The position numbers and the translations under genes were made by a program. Under the pieces are notes generated by a model that was given only the letters and a program-made list of their open reading frames with translations, did not search any database and had not been told where the DNA came from. Shown here in pieces: positions 34,075 through 43,269 of a stretch of DNA of 64,000 bases (position 1 is the stretch's first letter; each line of letters starts with the position of its first letter). Source of the DNA: an uncultured Anaerovibrio sp. (GTDB lineage: Bacteria; Bacillota; Negativicutes; Selenomonadales; Selenomonadaceae); the NCBI GenBank assembly GCA_934203205.1, contig CAKPYV010000005.1, positions 1-64,000 on the forward strand, in the 5' to 3' direction.

Positions 34075-34851
34075 ATGTTAATGCGAAAAATAAAAAAAGT
34101 CCTAAAGTGGCTGGGGGCTATGCTCCTGGTATTTGTAATTTCCTTTCTAGGCACTGCTGCCGCCAATGACAGCTTATCTGTAGACCAGATTTTGACGGGA
34201 ACGAAGCAGATAGAAAGCAACAGTACCCTAAACAGGCTGAAAAGAGTATTTTTCTTGAAGCAGGCAGTAAATACCCGGATTAATTCTGCCAACTATGTTA
34301 AGCTGCAGGATATTCCTGAATCCTTGCAACAGGCAGTAGTAGCTGTGGAGGATAGAAAGTTCTACAATCACTGGGGCTTTGATATGGAGGGTATCTTCCG
34401 GGCCTCTCTGGTAAATCTGCAATACGGCCAGGTCAGAGAGGGTGCCAGTACCATTACCCAGCAGCTGGTAAAAAATCTTTTCCTTAGCCAGGAGCAAACT
34501 ATGGGCCGCAAGGCAGAAGAATTTGTTCTGGCTATGGATATGGAGCTGAATTATTCCAAGGATGAAATATTGGAGCTGTACCTCAACACCATTTACTTTG
34601 GTTCTGGCTATTACGGCATCAAAGAAGCCAGTGAGGGATATTTCGGCAAGGAGCCTGCTATGCTGGCTCTCCCAGAATCTGCCATGCTGGCAGGCATCCC
34701 CAATGCTCCATCCCTCTATTCCCCTTATGTAGATTTCATGCTAGCCAAAAAAAGACAATTCATTGTCCTGGATGCCATGACCGCCGCTGGGTATCTGCGG
34801 GAATCCGTAGCCAACGATGCCAAAATAAAACCCATATACCTAGCCCACTAA
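34075..34851 (+). CDS. stand-alone peptidoglycan glycosyltransferase (GT51)
   Basis: Glycan-chain polymerase without a transpeptidase domain, anchored by one N-terminal helix (about 13-32). Catalytic Glu motif VEDRKFYNHWGFD, then GASTITQQLVKN, RKAEEFVLAMDMELNYSKDEILELYLNTIYFG and the GIPNAPSLYSP segment. These resemble the GT51 half of PBP1A proteins more than classical MtgA. The protein stops right where a transpeptidase domain would begin, and no remnant of one follows. ATG is preceded by AAGGAAG. Divergent from argC; the two start 197 bases apart. The window's full class A PBP is at 12685-14787. Confidence 0.85.
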   Translation: MLMRKIKKVLKWLGAMLLVFVISFLGTAAANDSLSVDQILTGTKQIESNSTLNRLKRVFFLKQAVNTRINSANYVKLQDIPESLQQAVVAVEDRKFYNHWGFDMEGIFRASLVNLQYGQVREGASTITQQLVKNLFLSQEQTMGRKAEEFVLAMDMELNYSKDEILELYLNTIYFGSGYYGIKEASEGYFGKEPAMLALPESAMLAGIPNAPSLYSPYVDFMLAKKRQFIVLDAMTAAGYLRESVANDAKIKPIYLAH

Positions 34852-34876
34852 GCTAAATATTTTTTTGAACAAAATC

Positions 34877-34905
34877 TTGACTCGTTCCACTTTTCTAATT
34901 ATAAT
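34877..34905 (+). promoter_or_regulatory. promoter of the PepSY gene
   Basis: TTGACT (34877-34882), 17-base spacer, TATAAT (34900-34905). Close to consensus; about 70 bases before the ATG. Confidence 0.8.
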
Positions 34906-34980
34906 ATTGTTGAGATATAATTTATTTAGGTTATTTTTAGAAAATAATGACCTTACCCTTTAAGCAAGGAGGAATACAAA

Positions 34981-35586
34981 ATGAAAAATAGTCATACCTT
35001 AAAAATTGTGGCCTGTGCCATGGTACTGTCTGCAGCTATAACTGCCGGTGCCTTTACCAACTTTGGTACTACCACCTTTAACACCAACAGCACTGCCGCC
35101 CAGAGCGCCCACAATGGCAGCGTTTCCATCGAGCAGGCCAAGGAAATTGCCTTGAATCATGCCAACAAAACCGCTGATCAGGTACAATTTGTCAAGTCCA
35201 AGCAGGACTGGGAGCATGGCCGCAGCGTATACGAAATTGAATTCATCTACCAGGAGGGCAGCAATTACATGGAGTATGACTATGAAATTGATGCCTCCAC
35301 CGGTCAGATTCTCAGCTATGATTATGACATTGAAAACTACCAGCAGTACAAACAAATCATTGACCAGGCCAATGTAAATATCAGCGAGGAGGCCGCCAAA
35401 AACATTGCCCTAGAGCGTGTTCCTGGTGCCAGCTATAGCAATATTTACAAATTCAAGCTGGAGTTTGATGACGCTCGCTGGGAATACGAAGGCAAGATTA
35501 TCTATGACTCCTACGAATACGAATTTGAGATAGATGCCAATACCGGTAATATCTTGAAGTGGGAAGTAGAATCCATCCATTACTAA
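34981..35586 (+). CDS. secreted protein with two PepSY domains
   Basis: Signal peptide at 1-23 (MKNSHTLKIV, hydrophobic core, AGA) and a Ser/Thr/Asn-rich linker lead to two PepSY units, about 48-115 and 130-201. Each has an E/Q-A-K-x-IAL helix and a closing Y-E-x-x-x-D-A-x-TG-x-I-L strand (EIDASTGQIL, EIDANTGNIL). PepSY domains are thought to inhibit or chaperone extracytoplasmic peptidases or cell wall enzymes; the partner is not known. No Cys for lipidation, so it is probably periplasmic or secreted. ATG follows AAGGAGGA. It has its own promoter and is a single-gene unit. Confidence 0.85.
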   Translation: MKNSHTLKIVACAMVLSAAITAGAFTNFGTTTFNTNSTAAQSAHNGSVSIEQAKEIALNHANKTADQVQFVKSKQDWEHGRSVYEIEFIYQEGSNYMEYDYEIDASTGQILSYDYDIENYQQYKQIIDQANVNISEEAAKNIALERVPGASYSNIYKFKLEFDDARWEYEGKIIYDSYEYEFEIDANTGNILKWEVESIHY

Positions 35587-35668
35587 ATCCACAACATCAC
35601 TTCCACAGATGACTGGGCCTTGTGCTCTTAACCGTATAGAGCACAACAACCTATCCTAAAAAAACAAA

Positions 35669-35743
35669 CCCTCTGAAACTATGGTGCTTCCATAAGGTTA
35701 GACCAAGCAATCTAACTTGTAGGAGCCTCCACACTTCAGAGGG
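35669..35743 (-). ncRNA. cloverleaf element with complementary loops, doubling as terminator
   Basis: Reading leftward: a nine-pair closing stem (35743-35735 with 35677-35669) encloses three arms joined by linkers of exactly two bases each. Arm 1 is 35732-35719 (four pairs including one G-U, six-base loop), arm 2 is 35716-35697 (six pairs, eight-base loop TTGCTTGG), arm 3 is 35694-35680 (five pairs, loop AAGCA). Loop 2 contains TGCTT, complementary to loop 3. The G-U pair in arm 1 becomes A-C on the other strand, favouring the minus strand. T-rich sequence after the closing stem suggests it ends the transcript of the secreted protein gene at 35775. No family assigned. Confidence 0.5.
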
Positions 35744-35774
35744 TTTTCTATTGTCCATTTTTCAATAGCAAATT

Positions 35775-36458
35775 TTATTCAGCTTCCTTAGCAGCCTTGG
35801 CAGCTTCTTTAGCTTCCTGCTGCTCTTGTTTGAAAATGGCCTTATCTTCTTTTTCCTTATCCTCAACAGCTTGTTTCTGAGCTTTGATGAAATCAGAGAA
35901 GAAATCCTTGGCTATCTCAGTGTACAGCAGGGAATCTCTAACAGCGGACTTGGGTGCCAGTTTTCTATAGGCATAGATAATCTTATTTGTACGAGCATCA
36001 TAAACATCAAAGAATACATTCAGACGGGTGCCATCATTCATAGATGTACCATTGGAAATAGTGGTAATAACATAGGCATCTGCATAGAGGCCAATATTAT
36101 TCTTATATTCCTTAAATGCCTTGCGGCTGTCCAAACGGAGAATATCAATATGGCGGGCAATCTTAATATTCTGGCAAACTTCTCTATAAGAAATGTAGTT
36201 TAAAACATTCTTCTTGTCCACCAAGGTACCATTCATGAGAATCTCTGGAATATCATCTATTTCTGGCTCCCCCTCAGTGGTAGGTCCGTTATAAATAGAA
36301 TTTGCAATAGCCAAGGTCTGAACCTTCATCAAGCCTTCACTATCATATACCCTAACATCGCTTACACCAGTTCCTCCCAGCAGCCCCCCTGCAAAGGATA
36401 CCTGAGTACCTAACAGGAATACACACAGCAACAGTACAAGCTGTAAACCTCTCTTCAT
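35775..36458 (-). CDS. secreted protein of unknown function with charged helical tail
   Basis: Not recognised. Signal peptide 1-23 (MKRG, Leu-rich core, SFAGG). A glycine-rich start (GLLGGTGVSD) is followed by a mixed alpha-beta domain of about 170 residues with YADAYVITTISNGTSMNDGTRLNVFFDVYDARTNKIIYAYRK features. This resembles periplasmic proteins that sense or bind in a TolB/CsgG-like fold, though I cannot assign it. The last 45 residues are a Glu/Lys/Ala-rich helix, probably a coiled coil. One Cys only. ATG follows AGGGAGG. Alone on its strand; ends at the cloverleaf element. Confidence 0.7.
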   Translation of the reverse strand: MKRGLQLVLLLCVFLLGTQVSFAGGLLGGTGVSDVRVYDSEGLMKVQTLAIANSIYNGPTTEGEPEIDDIPEILMNGTLVDKKNVLNYISYREVCQNIKIARHIDILRLDSRKAFKEYKNNIGLYADAYVITTISNGTSMNDGTRLNVFFDVYDARTNKIIYAYRKLAPKSAVRDSLLYTEIAKDFFSDFIKAQKQAVEDKEKEDKAIFKQEQQEAKEAAKAAKEAE

Positions 36459-36599
36459 AAAAAAACCTCCCTATTAATTAGCAAAATTAAGGCACACCGA
36501 TTTTCTACCATGAGGCCAAGCTCAATCAACATACCACAGTATACTTTATTACAAATCGACCAAAAAGTCTATTAAAATTACGTGAGAGTTCCAAAAAGC

Positions 36600-37472
36600 T
36601 TATTGTCCAAAAATCTTCTTGGCCAAGGCCAAGCCTGTTTTGGTGGTAGCCAAGCCTCCTTCCGCCGTTTCTTTAATTGCCCTTGGCATGGAACGGCCTA
36701 TACGATTCATAGCATCTATCACATCATCTGGAGGAATAACTGATTCCACCCCAGCCAAAGCCATATCCGCTGCCAGCATGGCATGAACAGCAATAAAGCC
36801 ATTGCGCTTTACACAGGGCACCTCTACCAGACCAGCCACAGGATCACAAGCCAGGCCCAAGAGATTTTTAATAGCCAAGGCCATGCCATGACCAACCTGC
36901 TCAGGATTTCCTCCTGCCAGCTGTACCAAGGCCGCCGCCGCCATACCAGCCGCTGTGCCACATTCCGCCTGACAGCCACCATAGGCTCCTGCAATGGAAG
37001 CATTGGACTCTATTACCATGCCAATACCTGCAGCTGTAAATAGGGCCTCTACAATCTCATCCTCTGTATTGCCGTTTTTCTTGGCCCCGGCATAAACCGC
37101 AGCCGGCACAATACCACAGGAACCCGCCGTAGGACAGGCTACAATTCTGCCCATAACAGCATTAACCTCGCTGACGCCAATGGCACTGGCAGCAGCCCGC
37201 AAAACAGCTTCCCCAGTATATCCCTGCTGGCTATAGCTGCAGATCTTTACCGCATCTCCCCCGGTTAATCCACTAAGGGATTTCTCCTGATTCTGACAGC
37301 CTCGCTGCAAGGAATCCACCATCACCTGCCAATTTTTTCTCATAGCCTCTATTTGAGACTCCTGAGAAGTCAAATTGTTTTCCTCTTCCCAAGCCATAAC
37401 AATCTGACTAATAGGGCAATGCTCCTCCTTAGCCAGATGAACAAGCTCCTCTATAGAATTAAAATTTATCAT
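36600..37472 (-). CDS. sdaAA: L-serine dehydratase, iron-sulfur dependent, alpha subunit
   Basis: Deaminates serine to pyruvate and ammonia using a [4Fe-4S] cluster, a common catabolic entry in anaerobes. Family motifs: ACPTAGSCGIVPA (cluster Cys), GAYGGCQAECGTAAGMAAAAL (two more Cys) and LACDPVAGLVEVPCVKRN (two more). The length of 290 is typical of the alpha chain. ATG overlaps the end of sdaAB by four bases (37469-37472), preceded by GAGGAGG. Two-gene unit with the beta chain first. Confidence 0.95.
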   Translation of the reverse strand: MINFNSIEELVHLAKEEHCPISQIVMAWEEENNLTSQESQIEAMRKNWQVMVDSLQRGCQNQEKSLSGLTGGDAVKICSYSQQGYTGEAVLRAAASAIGVSEVNAVMGRIVACPTAGSCGIVPAAVYAGAKKNGNTEDEIVEALFTAAGIGMVIESNASIAGAYGGCQAECGTAAGMAAAALVQLAGGNPEQVGHGMALAIKNLLGLACDPVAGLVEVPCVKRNGFIAVHAMLAADMALAGVESVIPPDDVIDAMNRIGRSMPRAIKETAEGGLATTKTGLALAKKIFGQ

Positions 37473-38149
37473 ATAGTACTGCCTCCTCCAATGGCTGGAA
37501 TGGCAAAGGCTGTCAAAAGACGTGGTATTTCACAACAATCCTCTACTACCTCTGTTGACAATTCATCATCGGTTTCCACAATCATCATGGCCTCCTGCCC
37601 TCGCATTTTGCGGGATACTCTCATATAAGCAATATTAATCTTATAGCGAGCCAAAATAGAGGTTACGCCATTTACAACACCAGGACGATCCTTGTGGACA
37701 ATTATCAAAGCCGGATATTTGCCTGTTAAATCTACATCAAAATCCCCAATTCTGGTAATCCTAATATTACCTCCCCCTACAGATGCTCCCTCTACCTGTA
37801 TCACCCGGCCACTTTCTCCAGTTAGCTTAATAATAGCCGTATTAGGATGAGCCTCTGGTATATCCACTGGCGCAAAGGAATATACCAGTCCCTGCTGTGC
37901 CGCTATATTCAAGGCCTCCCGCAGCCGCATATCCTCTGGAGCAAAACCCAGGATTCCCCCTAACAGCGCTTTGTCCGTACCATGTCCTCTATAGGTCTGA
38001 GCAAAAGAACCGTGGAGCAAAATTTCTGCCTTTACGGGCTTTTCCCCCAGAATTTTTCCAGCCATCAGTCCCAATCTGGCTGCCCCAGCTGTATGGGAGC
38101 TGGAAGGGCCAATCATTACTGGGCCGATTATATCAAATACGCCTCTCAT
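37469..38149 (-). CDS. sdaAB: L-serine dehydratase, beta subunit
   Basis: Partner of SdaAA. The N-terminal serine dehydratase beta domain has the FDIIGPVMIGPSSSHTAGAARLG signature (about 5-27). A C-terminal ACT domain (about 148-226, KYPALIIVHKDRPGVVNGV) may sense serine. The length of 226 is typical. ATG follows GGGGAGA. Starts 72 bases left of the dapA stop, with the dapA terminator in between. Confidence 0.95.
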   Translation of the reverse strand: MRGVFDIIGPVMIGPSSSHTAGAARLGLMAGKILGEKPVKAEILLHGSFAQTYRGHGTDKALLGGILGFAPEDMRLREALNIAAQQGLVYSFAPVDIPEAHPNTAIIKLTGESGRVIQVEGASVGGGNIRITRIGDFDVDLTGKYPALIIVHKDRPGVVNGVTSILARYKINIAYMRVSRKMRGQEAMMIVETDDELSTEVVEDCCEIPRLLTAFAIPAIGGGSTI

Positions 38150-38171
38150 ATATTCTCCCCTATTCTAAAAA

Positions 38172-38205
38172 AAGCTGATCCTGCAAATATTCACAGAATC
38201 AGCTT
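38172..38205 (-). terminator. terminator of dapA
   Basis: AAGCTGAT and ATCAGCTT arms, supported by a few inner pairs, followed leftward by TTTTTTT. Located between dapA and sdaAB. Confidence 0.75.
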
Positions 38206-38221
38206 CTTTGCTTGCCAAGAA

Positions 38222-39109
38222 TTATTTCATCAAGCCATGAGCCTTCAAAGCCTTTTCCAGCTGCTGCTCATGCTCTGGCTCCATCTCAGTAAGAGGCAGA
38301 CGCAATGGCCCAGCCGCATAGCCCAGCTTCCGCATAGCTACCTTTACAGGAATAGGATTTACCTCGCAGAACAAGGCATTAATCAAATCAATAGCCTTAA
38401 TCTGCATATCCGCTGCTTCCTTTACCTTGCCATCAAAATAATTCTGACAGATATTATGAGCCATAGCCGGAGCCACATTGGACAATACAGAGATTACACC
38501 ATAGCCCCCCAGAGAGAGAATAGGCACAATCTGGTCATCATTGCCAGAATAAATAGCCAGCTCATCACCGCAGGCATGGCGAATCTTGGCTACAGCACTC
38601 AGATCGCCACTGGCCTCCTTAACAGCCACAATCCGTGGATGCTTGGCCAATTCAACAAAGGTAGGAACCTGAATATTTACACCGGTACGGGATGGTACAT
38701 TGTACAGAATAATAGGAATATTTACCGCATCTGCAATGGTGGTAAAATGCTTTACCAAGCCCTTCTGAGTACACTTATTATAATAAGGGGTAACTACCAG
38801 CAGGGCATCTGCACCAACCTGCTCTGCATAAACAGACAGCTTCACAGCATAGTCAGTCTCATTGGAGCCAGTACCTGCAATAACAGGAATACGGCCAGCC
38901 ACCTTTTCTACTGCATATTTGATAGCAGACTTATGCTCATCATCAGTCATGGTAGCAGACTCACCAGTAGTACCAGTGATAATAATAGCATCTGTGCCAC
39001 CAGCAATCTGATCCTCAATAATCCGGCCCAATTCCTCAAAATTGATGCCATCCTCTGTATAAGGGGTGATAATGGCTACGCCAGCACCCTTGAAAATTTC
39101 CTGCTTCAA
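38222..39109 (-). CDS. dapA: 4-hydroxy-tetrahydrodipicolinate synthase
   Basis: Condenses aspartate semialdehyde with pyruvate on the way to diaminopimelate and lysine. Start is TTG 39109: AGGAGG lies six bases upstream and the product then begins LKQEIFKGAGVAIITPY like its relatives. GTTGES (46-51), Y136 in LYNVPSRTG and the Schiff-base Lys164 in VAVKEASGD are in place. The length of 295 is normal. Isolated from other dap genes. Ends at its own terminator. Confidence 0.95.
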   Translation of the reverse strand: MKQEIFKGAGVAIITPYTEDGINFEELGRIIEDQIAGGTDAIIITGTTGESATMTDDEHKSAIKYAVEKVAGRIPVIAGTGSNETDYAVKLSVYAEQVGADALLVVTPYYNKCTQKGLVKHFTTIADAVNIPIILYNVPSRTGVNIQVPTFVELAKHPRIVAVKEASGDLSAVAKIRHACGDELAIYSGNDDQIVPILSLGGYGVISVLSNVAPAMAHNICQNYFDGKVKEAADMQIKAIDLINALFCEVNPIPVKVAMRKLGYAAGPLRLPLTEMEPEHEQQLEKALKAHGLMK

Positions 39110-39178
39110 AAGAACTCCTCCTAATCGACATATATTACTTTCAATTATCACATTTACCTGAACCAAAGTCAAGAGGTA

Positions 39179-42109
39179 TTAATCCATAACAGGAGTCAGC
39201 TTCTGGAACAACCCCTCATTGGCCTTAATCACTCCAGCATTGCCAAATACGCAAAGGTTATTCTCCTCCATGCAGGCCTCAATGGCTGGTGCCAAATTGC
39301 GAATATCCTCCACGGTGGTATGTAAAAGCTGCTGACGGCGCTTCTGTCTTTCCTCATAGGTAATACCCCGGAAATACAATCTCTGAGCGTTATTACCCAA
39401 AAGTCTTGGCGTCATAGGAGTATCTACCCCGCTCATGGTGCCGATAATATATTTGGTCATTTCTCTATCAGAAGCTTCAAATCCTCTCAGGAAATCCGCA
39501 GTTTCATCAAATACCTTAATGGTTTCTGCCAGATTTGGATCCCGATAGGATACAAACATCATATCACCATCCAGATTAAATCTCGTCATAGCACCATAGG
39601 CACCGCCCTGAACACGAATCTTCACCCAGAAATATTCATATCGTAGCAGCATATCCAATACCTGATAAGCTCCTGTCATTTCGTAGCCCAGCTTGTAGAG
39701 ATTAGCTCCCTTAGCCACATACTGCACCTGGCTGGAGGACATTAGAGCCTCCTGCTGGTTCTCCACTGGCAAAACATAATCCTGCAGTTGTACAGACTTA
39801 TTGCCGCTGGCTTCTGCCAATGTCTCCAACAGTGGCGTAATCTCCTGGGCAAATTTGCTGTAAAGCCCTTCCTCAATAGTAACGCCCATAACCAGATTCT
39901 GGCTGTTAAAGAGCAGCCCTCCAATCTGCTGCAGCTTGTTACAGAAATCCTCCACATTTTCCTCAAATTCATCTGTCAGTTTCTTTACAACTGGATACAG
40001 AGACAGCTCACCGATTTCATTGTAGGCACCAGCCTTGGAAATAAAGGAATTAAGCCGAGCCAAGGCTACCTGCACAGAGGATTGCAGCATATTCAGCTCC
40101 ATTTCAGATCTATCCTGCTGCAAAAGCTCCAAAATACGCTTCTTATCGTCATATTTGGTGGTCAAAAGAATTTCTGCCAGAATATCTGCCAATTCTGGCA
40201 CCTTTCGGGCAAAGGCTTTGGCTGTTACCTTGAAATAAGGTGCCATGCTATCAGCCTTGCCAGACTGGGTGAAATTAACAATATCAAAACTGATGCCGCC
40301 AGTATTAAGATTTACCCTATTAGTCATATCCTCATAGCTGGTGTTTTCTGTATCTACCAAACCAAGAATGTCACAATAGATATAGGCATAAGGAATCAGC
40401 TCCTGTGGTATTACATCTGCCTTAAAATAAAGGTTCAAATAGACAATTCCATTGGTGTCTGCCGGAGTATAAAGCACCTTAATATCCTTTAGTTCCTTCT
40501 CTTCCAAAGGAATCTTCTTAGCATTAGGTTCAATATCCTCTATCTTCAGTAGTGGAATAGTAGCCAAAGCCTCTGGAGAATCCGGTGTCTGCTGCCGGAG
40601 CTTCAATTTAGCAGTATTCTCAATAATCTGCTGTAACTCCTCATCAGTCATAGCCTCCTTGATACCAGACAACTTTTCTGCCAGCTCCAACTCCTGCTTT
40701 TGGGCCATTTCCTTGTCAGGAGCCATAATAACCACAGCCCCAAAGGTATTATCCAGGAAGTATTTTTTCAGCAGTTCCTCGTAATAATTCCCAGCCAGCT
40801 TCTCCCGCAGATCTACAATATCCTGCTCGTATCTCAGCTTGGTCAAAGGATCCTGGTCATAAAGCCAGTTTGTCATCAAGCTGATATTATAAATCAATCC
40901 CTTTGGATAGGAACCAAAATCTGCCTCCCGCAGCTGGAACTCAAAGAGATTCAGGGCAGCCTCCAGGCTATCTCTATCAATGCCATTTTCTGCCAAATCC
41001 GTCAGGGTATTATGAATAACCTCCTTGAACAGATCCACCTTATCAGCCTCGGCACCATTAACGGTAATGGTCAAATATGGCTGATGGACATTGGTTTCCA
41101 AATGGGAAGAAACATCCATACCAATACCAGCATCGATCAATGCCTTCCGCAAAGGAGCTGCCGGAGTTTTCAACAAAGCCTGCTCCAAAAGCTGCAAGGC
41201 ATTTATCAGTTCATGATCCCCAGCCTTGGCCATAACAAGATTGTAGCTCAGGAAGGTCTTGGCCTCAGTGCTTTCCTCCTCCCCAATAGGATAGGTGGCC
41301 TGAATCTCCTTCAAATGACCAAAGCCCTCCTGCAAAGGAATATGGGAATCCACCTCCACCACATCAAAATGGCTAAGATATTCATCGTCAATAAAAGCCA
41401 GCTTTTCCTCAATATCCATATCACCATAAAGATAAATATAGCTATTAGATGGAGCATAATATTTCTTGTGGAAATCAATAAACTGCTCATAGGTAAGGTT
41501 AGGAATAGCTGCTGGATTGCCACCGGATTCACAGGCATAGGTATTGTCTGGGAACAGGGCCTTCATCACCTGATTTTCCAGTAAATCCTCTGGGGAGGAT
41601 AGGGCCCCCTTCATTTCATTATATACTACACCGCTATAACGCAATGGCTCCTCTGGCTTTTCAATCTCGTAGTGCCATCCCTCCTGCATAAGAATCTCCG
41701 GCTGATTGTAAATAGCTGGATAGAATACTGCATCCAGATATACATCCATCAGATTGTGAAAATCCTTATCATTACAGCTAGCCACTGGATACATGGTTTT
41801 ATCTGGATAGGTCATAGCATTCAGGAAGGTATTCAAAGAGCCCTTTACCAGTTCTACAAAAGGCTCCTTGAGAGGAAACTTCCGAGAACCACAAAGGGTG
41901 GAATGCTCAATAATATGCGGTACACCAGTATCATCCTCTGGAGGAGTTCTAAAGGAAATAGAAAATACCTTATTATCATCCTTATTCTGAAGATACAGCA
42001 AGCGGGCGCCGCTTTTCTCATGGTGGAACTCATAAGCTGTGGAAGCTGTTTCCTTTACCTCCTCTCTTCTCACCAATCTAAAACCATGTACAATATCATT
42101 AATCTGCAT
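39179..42109 (-). CDS. M16C-family metallopeptidase (presequence-protease type)
   Basis: Large zinc peptidase of the pitrilysin clan that degrades peptides in a closed chamber. Inverted zinc motif HIIEH (65-69) with the third ligand in the downstream ENQVMKALFPDNTYACESGG region; two homologous halves of about 480 residues. The length of 976 matches M16C members (PreP, Cym1) of about 970-1000. It has no signal peptide, so it is cytoplasmic. ATG 42109. A 76-residue unknown gene lies 48 bases upstream on the same strand and may share the transcript. Confidence 0.92.
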   Translation of the reverse strand: MQINDIVHGFRLVRREEVKETASTAYEFHHEKSGARLLYLQNKDDNKVFSISFRTPPEDDTGVPHIIEHSTLCGSRKFPLKEPFVELVKGSLNTFLNAMTYPDKTMYPVASCNDKDFHNLMDVYLDAVFYPAIYNQPEILMQEGWHYEIEKPEEPLRYSGVVYNEMKGALSSPEDLLENQVMKALFPDNTYACESGGNPAAIPNLTYEQFIDFHKKYYAPSNSYIYLYGDMDIEEKLAFIDDEYLSHFDVVEVDSHIPLQEGFGHLKEIQATYPIGEEESTEAKTFLSYNLVMAKAGDHELINALQLLEQALLKTPAAPLRKALIDAGIGMDVSSHLETNVHQPYLTITVNGAEADKVDLFKEVIHNTLTDLAENGIDRDSLEAALNLFEFQLREADFGSYPKGLIYNISLMTNWLYDQDPLTKLRYEQDIVDLREKLAGNYYEELLKKYFLDNTFGAVVIMAPDKEMAQKQELELAEKLSGIKEAMTDEELQQIIENTAKLKLRQQTPDSPEALATIPLLKIEDIEPNAKKIPLEEKELKDIKVLYTPADTNGIVYLNLYFKADVIPQELIPYAYIYCDILGLVDTENTSYEDMTNRVNLNTGGISFDIVNFTQSGKADSMAPYFKVTAKAFARKVPELADILAEILLTTKYDDKKRILELLQQDRSEMELNMLQSSVQVALARLNSFISKAGAYNEIGELSLYPVVKKLTDEFEENVEDFCNKLQQIGGLLFNSQNLVMGVTIEEGLYSKFAQEITPLLETLAEASGNKSVQLQDYVLPVENQQEALMSSSQVQYVAKGANLYKLGYEMTGAYQVLDMLLRYEYFWVKIRVQGGAYGAMTRFNLDGDMMFVSYRDPNLAETIKVFDETADFLRGFEASDREMTKYIIGTMSGVDTPMTPRLLGNNAQRLYFRGITYEERQKRRQQLLHTTVEDIRNLAPAIEACMEENNLCVFGNAGVIKANEGLFQKLTPVMD

Positions 42110-42157
42110 AAAAATTTCCCTTCACTTAATAACACGCAATTCTTTGAGGCCTTACCA

Positions 42158-42388
42158 TCAGGAATTTGCTTCCTGATTAATCTGCTGGTCGGATTTCCCC
42201 AGCACCCAGCCCAAGGTTTTCAGCTCACCAAAAATCATGGCCCGCTGCTCCCGGAAATCTGCCCCAGTACCACGCATCTCCTTATATCTCTGACGGCATT
42301 TCTCATACCGGGCGTGAATCTCCGGCATACTCCGCATTTTTTTACCCATTTCTGTGGTATATCCTGTAGAAATCGTAGACATATTCAA
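42158..42388 (-). CDS. small hydrophilic protein, function unknown
   Basis: Not recognised. 76 residues from TTG 42388 or 74 from ATG 42382; GAGAGG lies five or eleven bases before these. Composition is charged and helical (Arg, Glu, Gln and Met rich), with EMGKKMRSMPEIHARYEKCRQR in the middle, no membrane segment and a single Cys. It sits between the sdhB terminator and the M16C gene, on the same strand and 48 bases from the latter, so co-transcription is likely. Its reading frame has no competing gene on the other strand. Confidence 0.5.
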   Translation of the reverse strand: MNMSTISTGYTTEMGKKMRSMPEIHARYEKCRQRYKEMRGTGADFREQRAMIFGELKTLGWVLGKSDQQINQEANS

Positions 42389-42453
42389 ACCATCCTCTCA
42401 TGGAATAATCTAAGCCTTCACAAAACTCTTACCTTATATTCTACTACAAAAAA

Positions 42454-42480
42454 GAGCCCTCTGACAATGCCAGAGGGCTC
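42454..42480 (-). terminator. terminator of the succinate dehydrogenase genes
   Basis: Ten perfect pairs (GAGCCCTCTG/CAGAGGGCTC), seven-base loop, followed leftward by TTTTTT. 17 bases after the sdhB stop. Confidence 0.95.
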
Positions 42481-42496
42481 AAATTTAGGTCTAGAA

Positions 42497-43252
42497 TTAT
42501 TTGTTGAAAATATTCTTCAGGGCCTGCTTGTTAACATCACGGTTCAACTGAGCCAGATAAGTGGTCAGCTTGATGTTCTTAGGGCAAACCTCAACGCAGT
42601 TCTGGGAGTTACCGCAACCGGTAATACCACCCTTGCCCATCAGAGCATTCAGGCGCTTCTCCTTGTCGAACTTTCCAAGTGGATGCAGGTTGAACAGGTA
42701 TGCCTGAACGGATGGAGATGCACCAATAAAGTCGGACTGTGGGCCAACATTAGGGCAAGCCTCCAGGCAACATCCGCAGGTCATGCAGTGAGAAATCTCA
42801 TATGCAGTAGTGGCGGTGTAAGGATTCTGAATAGGAGCATCCTTAACCTCCCAGCTGCCATCAACCTCAACCCATGCCTGTACACGCTTCAAGCTCTCGA
42901 ACATTACGGAGCGGTCAATTAGCAGGTCACGGATTACAGGGAAGGTTCTAGCTGGAGCCAGATGGATTGGCTGCTCCAACTCATCAATCAGAGCACAGCA
43001 AGCCTGACGAGCCTTGCCGTTGATAACCATCATGCAAGCACCGCAAACCTTCTCCAAGCAGTTGCATTCCCAAGTTACAGGAGCAACCTTCTTGCCGTCC
43101 TTGGTTACAGGATTCTTCTGAATCTCCATAAGGGAGGCAACAACATTAAGAGCAGGACGATAAGGAATCTCGAATTCCTGAGTATAAGGTGCGCTGGTAG
43201 GGCTGTCCTGACGCTCAATGATAAAAGTAACTGTTTTCTTCTGTTCTGCCAT
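42497..43252 (-). CDS. sdhB: succinate dehydrogenase/fumarate reductase iron-sulfur subunit
   Basis: Carries electrons between the flavoprotein and the quinone site. Cys for the [2Fe-2S] cluster: C65, C70, C73 and C85 in the CNCLEKVCGACM region. The [4Fe-4S] and [3Fe-4S] ligands are in CMTCGCCLEACP (about 155-166) and CGNSQNCVEVCP (about 212-223). The length of 251 is normal. ATG follows GAGGAGG. Last gene of the sdhCAB set and followed by a strong terminator. In an anaerobe it is likely to run as fumarate reductase; direction cannot be read from sequence. Confidence 0.95.
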   Translation of the reverse strand: MAEQKKTVTFIIERQDSPTSAPYTQEFEIPYRPALNVVASLMEIQKNPVTKDGKKVAPVTWECNCLEKVCGACMMVINGKARQACCALIDELEQPIHLAPARTFPVIRDLLIDRSVMFESLKRVQAWVEVDGSWEVKDAPIQNPYTATTAYEISHCMTCGCCLEACPNVGPQSDFIGASPSVQAYLFNLHPLGKFDKEKRLNALMGKGGITGCGNSQNCVEVCPKNIKLTTYLAQLNRDVNKQALKNIFNK

Positions 43253-43269
43253 TCTACTTTGTCCTCCTC

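Noticed and set aside
35669..35743. tRNA reading of the cloverleaf element
   Set aside because: No T-psi-C loop, no CCA-type acceptor discriminator pattern and wrong loop sizes on both strands.
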